From Astragalus membranaceus (lineage: Eukaryota > Streptophyta > Magnoliopsida > Fabales > Fabaceae), in NCBI GenBank assembly GCA_039519185.1, contig CM076851.1, positions 28,396,857-28,460,856 of the forward strand: a stretch of DNA of 64,000 bases, in the 5' to 3' direction. Positions 55,784 through 64,000 of the stretch are shown here, one piece after another. Numbering within the stretch: position 1 is the first letter of the stretch; every line of letters starts with the position of its first letter. Below the pieces are notes generated by a model that saw only the letters and a program-made list of their open reading frames with translations, ran no database searches and was not told where the DNA came from. Made by a program: the position numbers and the translations under genes.

Positions 55784-58112
55784 TGTAACAGCCCAAAATA
55801 ATTGATTCATTTATTTGATTAACTATTTAGGATTTATGTGGTAGAAATAATAGAAATAATTATTTATTAGTATATGTGGACCTAATTATTAGTGTTAGTA
55901 TTAGTAAATTAGAAGTGTTAAGTGGAGGCCCATGATTAGGTCACATAAGATAAGAAAAAGCCCATGAGGTTAAGTGAGTTTATAAAAGGGCTAGGTTAGG
56001 GTTTTGTTGTCATGAGAAGGAAAAAGAAAAATAAGGATTAGAGAAGTGAGAAGAGGAGAGGGAAGGCGTGATCCACAAGCTAGAAGAGAGAGAGAGAGGC
56101 GTGATCTACAACCAAGGAGAGAGAGAAGGAAAGCTAGGGTTTCACACATCTCCTAATCTAAGGTTTCGTTTTCTCCAAGCTAAGGTAAGGGTGGGATTTA
56201 ATTCAATATAAGGGTTTATGAGGGATTTACATGTGGCGTTTTAGGGTGTCCTGATCACCATATTGTTGTCTTGAAAAATCGCATGCCCTATGATTGTGTG
56301 CCTTGTTGAGTAATTTGATGTATGCTTGATTTCCTCACATTCCTATGCCTAAATGATATGTTGTTATGCTCATAGTAATAATTGTTGCCATATGATGATT
56401 TGTTGTTGAGAATTTATGATTAACATGTTTGATGATGATTTGGATGTGATTGTTGGTGTTTGGTGTTGTGTGTTGTTGATTTTAAACAAAATTTCTGGTT
56501 GTAGGGCGCATAGGGCGCATTCTGCGTGTATTCTGGAAACAATCTAGCAGTCTGTAAATTATGTGGTTTACCTTTTTAGAAACTAGACTTAATGCTTGTT
56601 AATTTGGCGCTAGTTTGATTGCATTTGGAGTTGTATAGCTCGAGTTAAAGGTGTTGCAAGTTAGGTTAAAATTCTGGAAACGATCTGAGTATACGTTCGG
56701 TTATACAGTAACTGGGAACAATATAGTTGTCTAAAAATTATGTGGTTTGTTTTTCTGGAAACTAGACACAATTTTCTACAAATTAGGCACTGAGTTTACT
56801 CAATTTGGATAAGTATAATGGGAGAATTCTTGGTTGCAAATTGGGTCAAAAATCTGGGACGGTTTGGGATATAGGTTCAGTTTTTGTCTAATTGTGAATG
56901 CCCTGATCCTCCAAATTTCGTGGGGTTTGTTTTGTTGGAAAGTAGACTTAATTTCCTACTGAATAGGCACTGATTTCGCTAAATTTCGTTGAGAATTGAG
57001 GGAGAAGATTTGATTTCAAAATGACTAATAATTCTGTCCGAATTTTGTGGGGTTTGTTGCTCCGAATTTTGTGGGGTTTGTTGCTCCAATTAAGTTGTCA
57101 ATTATTAATTGTTAATTTGCTAAATTAGTTGGTTGATAATTGTTGGTTGTTGGGCATCCGTGTGGCTGCCCGGTAGGTGCTGTCCTAGGTGTTGTCAATT
57201 AAAATGATGTTGAGTATGTGATTAAGCCAAATTGTTGTGATGTTGCAAATTGTGGTGATGTGGCCAAAGCGCTATAAATTGTTAAGTTGTAATTGTTGAC
57301 GACGATGTTTATATGACGACGACGAGTTGCCTCTATTTATGGACAGGTGATGTGATGTAGGCCTATGGCCAGTGACGTTGATGTGTGATTGTTTGACTGT
57401 TGTGCATACATCATTGGGTCGCATGCATACCATGAACATTAGGCCTTGTGCCAGCGACGAGAAAATTAGGCCTTTGGCCAGCGACGATATTTTAGGCCCT
57501 TGTGCCAGTGACGGAAATTAGGCCTTTGGCCAGTGACGTAGGTTGGTACCACATGCATGTGCATTGCTAGAGTCTCATATCGCATTCATATTGCACGACT
57601 GATTGAATGAAGTTGTTTGGCCATTGTGATGTGTTGTTAAAGTGATGTGTTGTTGTGAAAGTGACGTGTTAATGTATACTTAGCTGTTATTAACTGTTAA
57701 GAGTGATGTTGCTTGCTGTGATTAATTGATGTCTTGAGCTTCGTATGTGGTCTTTCATACACTTCTTATATTGTATGGAATCTCACCCCTTTTTGTGGTT
57801 GTTACTTTATAGGTGAGCCCGAGTGAAGATTGTAGTCTTCCTTTTGCCTGGTGTCGTTTGCTCTGATAGGTAGCACTTGAGGAAGGGTCGATTACTGTTT
57901 TTAATTAAATTTCGGTTGATGTTGAATCTTTTAGTAATTGGTGCACTTTTCACTTTGTCGGTTGTTGATGTTTTTAACGATGTTGAATAGTTCCGCTGCA
58001 TGTTTTGAGAAAACTACGAGGTTTTGTTTTACGTTGAAAAATGCGACACTCTTTTGGCGCGAAAAACTCTGATAAATTATGAATAAACGATGGGTGAAAA
58101 AAAGGTGTTACA
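55784..58112 (+). repeat. LTR3 of the triple-LTR element
   Basis: The 2329-bp LTR has a small duplication around 57635 (GTGATGTGTTGTTAAAGTGATG) not seen in LTR1 or LTR2. It ends GGTGTTACA before the target duplication GTCAA. Confidence 0.95.
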
Positions 58113-59656
58113 GTCAAGATTTGCAAATTCAATGCACCAGCTCCATACATATCCCACCATACATATGTGATGAATGAAGAAATCAATACAAGTAATGAAC
58201 TAAACTAAAGATTATGAATCAAATATTAAGAAAGTTACCTGGCCTTAGTGCAAACCGATCATCCACAGCAAATGGCCTTCCAAAATCCCCAATGGCCTCT
58301 CTGTACTTGGCTACCTCATTAGTTAACTTCCTTCCCAGTTCTTGATTTCCATGAGAATACCTGTCAATGACATCAAAAAGGCATGTTATTGTGTCCCCAT
58401 GATTATCATATTGTATCTCATTATACCGACAAATCGAAATTTAACCAGTAACCAGCAGCATGGAGATTTTTACAAAGTTGTGAATCCCAACGGTTATCCA
58501 AGATCTTCAAGTAAGGCTCCACTCTCTTCTTATTCCTTCGAAACCTTTTCACCATCTCCGTTCGAACCATATTTATAGCTTGGTAAAGAAGACCCATAGC
58601 AGGTTTTTCTTCACTAACAACCATCCGCAACACACGTACAAGTGGTTCAGTGAGTTTTACTATATCAACACATTTATTCCAGAATGCAGAGTCTAAGACT
58701 TGACCACAAATTTTTTCGCCTTGGCTTCCCTGGTATAAGCGGAGCTTGTCCAATCTTCAGACGTTACCATAGCTCTCAGTGCATCTTTTTAAGCTTAAAT
58801 ACTTTGCCAAGCAATGCAATTAGTGGCAAATCGAGTAGGAGCAAGCCAAAGAATTTCTCTACCACCTGTATGTTTTCTCATCAAATACAAAGCATAACAA
58901 TGATTATAAATATATTTGGTAACTTTTGAGGCAGGTGACACAATCTCACTTACTTCCTTTAATTTTCCCATGTCTTGCAACATCAAATTTAGGCAATGTG
59001 CCGCACATGGAGACCAAACCAACTTAGAAAACTCTTTTTCTAATAACTTTTCAACAGCAACATAATTTGCAGTGTTGTCTGTTACTATCTAAACAACTTT
59101 ATCAGGGCCAATGGACAACACTACCTCCTTGAAAAGCTTAAACAACATCTTTGCCGTTTTTGAAGCATTAGAAGCATCAACTAATTTATAAAGAAAACAA
59201 AACAGTACCTTTGGGGCAATAAACCAGAAAGTTTATGAGAGTTCACCTCTTTCGACCCATCCACCCATCTGCCATAAGAGTACGACTGGTTCTCTTCCAA
59301 ATATTACGATAATCATCTATCATTCTCGTCATCTCAATAACCCATTTATTTAACAAATTACTACGAATACTATGCATAGTTGGAAGTTTATACCCCGGGC
59401 CCATGCTACAAAGCGCATCAGCCAGAGGTTGATAATAGGCTGAATTAGATGCATTGAATGTGACACTTGAATCTATGAACCACTTTGCAACAGTGAGATC
59501 ACACTTCTCTATCACTTCTTTACTTTGCAACACACTTTTTAGGGTAGGTTGTGCTTGAGGAGTTGTTCTAGGAAAGAAATAACTACCAATGCGACCAATA
59601 CTCTTTCCCTTTTGAGATGCAACCTCTGGTGTTGATTGTCCAACAATCATTTGCAC
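58113..59656 (-). pseudogene. hAT transposase (DUF659 type), N-terminal and core part
   Basis: The minus-strand frame begins at 59656 (MQMIVGQSTPEVASQKGK). A DUF659-like stretch follows (TVAKWFIDSSVTFNASNSAYY, then MTRMIDDYRNIWKRTSRTLM). The core comes next (VTDNTANYVAVEKLLEKEF, SPCAAHCLNLMLQDMGKL, WLAPTRFATN) and later KRVEPYLKILDNRWDSQL. Several stops and frameshifts break it, for example just after the DGW block and before VTDN. The C-terminal WWDMYGAGALNLQIL runs into the retroelement at 58113 and resumes at 50250. It is not functional. Confidence 0.85.
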
Positions 59657-59887
59657 TTCAACACTCTCTTCACTATGTGATTGTTGGCGTTTTTTTTTTT
59701 AAAAACATGCAAAACCCGGTCCGGGTTTACCAAACCCATCAAGTCACCGGTTTTCATCAAAATCGACCGAGTCATGGCGGTTCCCACCGAGTGGCTGCAT
59801 TTCCAATCCATAGGGTGGACCGCTTCGGTGACCCCCCAGTTCCCAATTCGCCCGTGCCGAGCCGGTTTTTAAAACACTGGTTGGACC

Positions 59888-60324
59888 TAATTTCACCCTT
59901 AATGGTCGTTTTTAAGTTAATAATAAATTTGAGTTTAATTTATGTATAGGCTTTTACAACCACAACCAATCATACTTCATGGAATGATTGGTTACTAATT
60001 GACTAATTTGTTTTTAGTGATGTGTCAACCTGTAATTGGTAGATAATGTAAAACACTTATTTGCGTATATATTTGCGTATATATAAATTAAATTCTTTAT
60101 AATCTCAAAAAAAAAAAATTCTTTAAAATTTTAAAATTTAAATGAAAACAATTGAAGAAAGAAAATAAAAATTGTAAATCCTGCAATGCAACACCGCTTC
60201 TCTCTCAAACACTGCTTTGTTAAACCCTAGCCAGACATCAACCTCTGTTTCCTCAAAAACCCTAAAACAAAAGAACCGCTTTCAATTTTCTCTGCCTCGC
60301 AAACTGTAATAGCACTATTCAATC
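59888..60324 (+). promoter_or_regulatory. Upstream region of the YAO/U3-55K gene with telo-box motifs
   Basis: Only about 440 bp separate the hAT target duplication from the start codon. AAACCCTA-type telo-box motifs occur at 60222-60229 and 60257-60265. Such motifs are common upstream of plant ribosome-biogenesis and translation genes. A clear TATA box was not seen. Confidence 0.5.
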
Positions 60325-63300
60325 ATGCCCGCTAATAAGATTCGTAAGAAGAACAGTCGCGACCCTTTCTTCGACGACGACGATTCCCGAAAACGCCGCA
60401 AACTCCCCGATGGCATTGAAGACGCCGAGATTGAGAGCGACTCCGACGAAGCTTTCTCCGCCGGCGAAGTTGAAGAGGAATCCGAAGAGGAAACCGCGGC
60501 CGAAACTAGGAAGAAGTACGCGCTGGATGTTTTGAGGAAGTATAGGGAAATAGAAAAGAAAGAGAAGGAACAACGAGATGAAGATGATGATGAAGGAGGT
60601 GAAGAAGAAGATGAAGGTGCAAGAGACTCACTCATTGCTCAGAAATTGATAAAGGAACAACAAGAGGAGAGTGGACGAATTAGGAGAGCCATTGCTTCAA
60701 GGTTTGAATTTGAAATTGAATTTGAGTTTATGTATTTTTCACCAGTTGCTAGTGTTTTTTGATTTTTTTTTTGATTGAATCGTTTTTGGGTTGTGTGGTT
60801 TAGTGTGAAATTAGGTGGTGATGGTGGATTTGGGGTTTTAGTGAAGCATCGGCATAGTGTTACTGCGGTGGCTTTGTCTGAGGATGATTCAAAGGGGTTT
60901 TCGGCTTCGAAAGATGGAAGCATAATGCAGTGGGATGTGGAAAGTGGGAAATGTGAGAGGTATAAGTGGCCCATTGATTCGGTTCTCAAGTCTCATGGCT
61001 TGAAGGATCCGCAGGGTTCTGCCTCAAGGCAAAGCAAACATGTATTGACTTTGGCGGCTAGTTCGGATGGTAGATATTTGGCATCTGGGGGGCTTGATCG
61101 TCATGTTCATATATGGGATACTCGTACCCGGGATCATCTTCAGGTACTTATCTCTCCCTTCTTTGAAATTAACAACATGTGGTGAAAAGTGAATAGTGGC
61201 TGGCATATTCAATAATCAAAATGTTGAGTTTTTTTTTCATTAAATTATTGGTGCAATGTGAGGTGGGTAGTTAGTAGTTGGTTGCCTATTGTTGTAAGGA
61301 GTTGCCAAGGGAAATTTATGCTATTATAACTTGTCTGGCCATACTCGCTACCAAAGAAAAATGTCTCCCACCTTTTGTTATATGCATTGCTCTATCATAA
61401 TGTTTGCATTATTCATGGTGAAATTTGGTTTCTAGTGGGTATTAGTTGATAAGTAAACTGATTAACTTGCTTTAATTTGGTTGCAAAATTTCAAGCCTAT
61501 CAATGGAAAAAGCTTTAGGATCTTGGACTGTTTAGTTGCCAGTGTTGATGTTCAATTGTGTATGTTGTCTTTTACAGGCTTTTCCAGGTCATAGAGGGCC
61601 TGTTTCTTCTCTGGCTTTTAGGCAAGGAACTACCGAGCTTTTTTCTGGTTCATTTGATCGAACGATTAAGATATGGAATGTTGAAGATAGAACTTACATG
61701 AACACCTTGTTTGGCCACCAAAGTGAAGTATTAAGTATTGATTGCTTACGCAAAGAAAGGGTACTATCTGCAGGACGTGATCGTAGTATGCAGTTGTTTA
61801 AGGTAATCTCACCAAAGGAAGTATTAAGTATTATGCTGCAAACCTTCTTGTATGTTTGATGTTCCTTACTTTCTCCTACCGTTACTCGATTCCTGTTTTC
61901 AAGTGATTTAAAGGCAACCTTTATCATCATGGACTGTTTCTTCGGAGTTGGGATATTCCCATTTTCCCTTTAGACTTGTTTCTGACTATTTCCTGATGTC
62001 TATTATCCCTAATTCAGGTCCATGAAGAGTCACGGCTTGTATTTCGTGCTCCTGCATCTTCTTTAGAATGTTGTTGTTTTGTCAATAATGACGACTTCTT
62101 GTCTGGTTCGGATGATGGAAGCATTGAGCTTTGGGGTGTAACGCGAAAGAAACCTGTTTATATTTTGAGGAATGCTCACCCTTTACTGACAGATAGCAAG
62201 AAATCAGACCAAAAAGATAGTGAAAGGCTCCCCAATGGTAACCTAGGTAAACCTTTAGATGCTCTATTCATATTATTTTCCTTGCAAGTTGCAAGTCAAA
62301 TGAATTCACATATTAATAATTTTTCAGTTCTTTTAACTGTTTATTGTTATAGCAAAGTATTACTTTTCTGGTCTTTTTGCTTACTTTTCTGAAAATGTCA
62401 TTCTATTTCCTCTATGATTCTGCATTCACTATTTCACTTACTCCTTATATGTATCTTTGAGAGGACAGTGAACATTGTATTTTGATGTTGTAATTACTAC
62501 AACTTTTACAAATATGAATCCATGAATTTTAGTGCATGTGGTAGCTATGATTATGTTATGATCATAAAGTGATCCCATTTTCTTCACTATGTAGAAAATG
62601 GTCACCACCACCCGGAGAATCATCATTGTTCGTCAGTACACTCTTGGGTCAGTGCAATAACTGTTTGTAGGAACAGTGACCTTGCTGCATCTGGAGCTGG
62701 TAATGGCTCTGTTCGGCTATGGGCAATTGGAAATGAGACCAAAGACATTACATCTCTGTATGATATTCCCTTGGTAAGTAAAAGGGATAGCAACTAAGCT
62801 CAGTTGCTACTTTCCCAGATAAATTTGTTTAGTTTCTGAATATAGTTTCCCTTGAAAAGGCTTGTTTTTATTCTTATCGAATGTAATTTCTGTAAATCTC
62901 TTGCTATATATTAACTACCTTGTTTACAAAACTTATTGTTTTTTGCCATGTGACTTTTTGAGTTTGCTTGGATAGAGGTCATATAACATACGAGACCTGG
63001 TTCTGTTGCATACAAGTTTGTACAAAAAACTTAGTTTTGAATTTAAAATCAAGCACTACTTATGAAGTCAAACTTAATTCTCTAGCCATTGTTTTTCTTC
63101 ATTCTATTATTGGATTCACATTCATGCTTAGATTTATTTGCAGTTGAAAGTCCACTGGCATTTAACTAAACCTTTTGCATCACAGGTTGGGTTTGTGAAT
63201 TCGTTGGCTTTTGCAAAATCAGGACAATTCCTTGTTGCTGGAGTTGGGCAGGTGAAGTTTTATTCATACTGTTAGGTTCTGCTTGTAATACTATGCTTTT

Positions 63301-63699
63301 TATTCTATTCTACGGTATACATTTGAAAACTTCATCTAGAAGACCAGTTTCATCTAGATGGGAAAACACTTGCACCAATCCTTTTTCTTTACCATTTTCC
63401 ATTAGCACCTTGAGAACCCGCAAAATTGTTTGCACAAACCGCGGCACTTGAATATTCTATGATCTGTGCATATATTAATGCAATTTATACAGATTTACTT
63501 GCAGCTAACATCTTTACAGAAGTGTGATTACCATTTTATTGCTATTTATATCCATTTATATATTTTGTCGAATTTTAACTGGAATTAGTGGTTTCTTTTA
63601 ACATTAAGATGTCTTTGTCAACAGGAACCTCGTCTAGGAAGGTGGGGACGAACCCCTGAAGCTCGTAATGGAGTTTCAATTCTTCCACTAAAGTTATGA
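60325..63699 (+). CDS. YAO: YAO/U3-55K (RRP9) WD40 protein of the U3 snoRNP
   Basis: The gene has seven exons: 60325-60701, 60804-61143, 61578-61802, 62018-62246, 62595-62773, 63186-63251 and 63625-63699. All junctions are GT-AG and phases agree, giving 496 residues. The family protein binds U3 snoRNA in the nucleolus and acts in early 18S pre-rRNA processing; Arabidopsis YAOZHE is needed for gametophyte and embryo development. The N-terminus is basic (KIRKK 5-9, RKRRK 22-26), then very acidic (about 38-100) with coiled-coil character. WD40 repeats start at about residue 141: SASKDGSIMQWDV, LASGGLDRHVHIWD (~223-234), FSGSFDRTIKIWNV, LSAGRDRSMQLFKV, LSGSDDGSIELWGV and ASGAGNGSVRLWAI. The C-terminus GQEPRLGRWGRTPEARNGV is characteristic of the family. 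The gene appears complete and intact. Confidence 0.95.
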
Positions 63700-64000
63700 G
63701 ATGGGGCAATGAGTATTGTACCTCTTCAATTTTGACTAATACAAAATGCAACATTAAATTGAGAGATCTCAATGTCTGTGATTTTAATTACATGTACAAT
63801 TACATTCATTTTTATTATGTTAGTATTATTAGTACCCGTTTTTATAAGAATTTGAAATCCTGAAATGTGATTCCTACTTTGAAAAAGGAACTGAGCGGCG
63901 TGTAAAAGGACTTGTGATCAACTTGAAATAAATTTTATTTTCAGCTTTCTAAAATTTTACTTTGTAAAAGGTTATTTGCAAATCATTTGAATGACCAAAA
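63700..64000 (+). other. 3' UTR and downstream flank of the YAO gene
   Basis: AT-rich sequence follows the stop codon. An AATAAA-type signal occurs at about 63926-63931 (GAAATAAATTTT). No further gene is seen before the window ends. Confidence 0.5.

Larger units (their letters stand above)
50251..58112 (+). mobile_element. Three-LTR retroelement (LTR-internal-LTR-internal-LTR), non-coding
   Basis: Three near-identical LTRs (50251-52884, 53179-55489, 55784-58112), each TGTAACAGCCC...GGTGTTACA, alternate with two 294-bp internal segments. The whole array is flanked by one 5-bp target duplication, GTCAA (50246-50250 and 58113-58117). Each internal segment starts four bases before TGGTATCAGAGCAATGG, a tRNA-Met primer site. 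Each ends GGACGAAATTCTTTTAAGTG plus GGGGAGAGT, a purine tract. LTR start, primer site and the GGACGAAATTC-purine tract match Tekay/Del-type gypsy chromoviruses from memory. There is no gag or pol at all. LTR1 carries a MITE; LTR2 and LTR3 show the empty site. Confidence 0.95.
48638..59879 (-). mobile_element. hAT transposon split by the triple-LTR retroelement
   Basis: Ends CAATGTTTTAAAACTCGG and CAGTGTTTTAAAAACCGG form terminal inverted repeats. The 8-bp target duplication GTTGGACC sits at 48630-48637 and 59880-59887. Without the 7.9-kb retroelement the hAT is about 3.4 kb. It carries a minus-strand DUF659/hAT-type transposase pseudogene at 50000-50250 plus 58113-59656. Subterminal zones are rich in GGTCCGGG and ACCGG motifs. 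The 48700-50000 part is otherwise non-coding. Confidence 0.93.

Noticed and set aside
59617..59949. Plus-strand frame of 110 codons
   Set aside because: It runs from hAT transposase antisense through the hAT terminal region and out into flanking DNA, so it is chance.
1..64000. CRISPR arrays, operons, prokaryotic promoters or integrated virus
   Set aside because: No regularly spaced identical short repeats with unique spacers were seen, genes contain spliceosomal introns, and no viral coding region was recognised.

Overview
This is plant nuclear DNA: genes with GT-AG introns, plant-specific families (ZF-HD homeodomain, class III peroxidase, YAO/U3-55K) and dense nested transposable elements. 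The repeat families look like those of papilionoid legumes, but that is an impression, not proof. There is nothing prokaryotic here. About three quarters of the window is mobile DNA or its debris.

Layout. (1) 1-15,200: a segmental duplication carries two almost identical intronless ZF-HD homeobox genes on the minus strand (1208-2005 and 12250-13047, four amino-acid differences). The copies are separated by LTR fragments, a Ty3/gypsy gag-protease remnant cut by a 2.4-kb CACTA element, and a MITE. Copy 2 has a 453-bp hairpin MITE about 0.4 kb upstream of its start codon that copy 1 lacks. (2) 15,200-25,400: two tandem four-exon class III peroxidase genes on the plus strand (18102-20226 and 22358-25112). 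Between them is a foldback element with a MULE transposase N-terminal remnant. (3) 25,400-48,600: a transposon-rich block. It holds a fragment of a 26S proteasome RPN2-like gene and a 15-kb non-autonomous LTR retrotransposon (26034-41048, 375-bp LTRs, GTATT target duplication). That element contains a defective hAT, a solo LTR and a CACTA element, each with its own target-site duplication. Large LTR-like pieces and a head-to-head MITE pair follow. (4) 48,638-59,879: a hAT transposon split by an LTR-internal-LTR-internal-LTR retroelement (50251-58112) with 2.3-kb LTRs and only 294-bp internal regions; LTR1 itself carries a MITE. (5) 60,325-63,699: a complete seven-exon gene for a nucleolar WD40 protein of the U3 snoRNP (YAO/RRP9 family), with telo-box motifs upstream.

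The probable functional host genes are the two ZF-HD regulators, the two secreted peroxidases and the YAO/U3-55K gene. Nothing in the sequence links them into one pathway. The most unusual structures are the triple-LTR element, the long captured inverted repeat inside the second CACTA element, and the spliced antisense reading frame inside the 15-kb retroelement. All exon models and target-site duplications were read by eye from the sequence; family names rest on recalled motif similarity, not on database searches.
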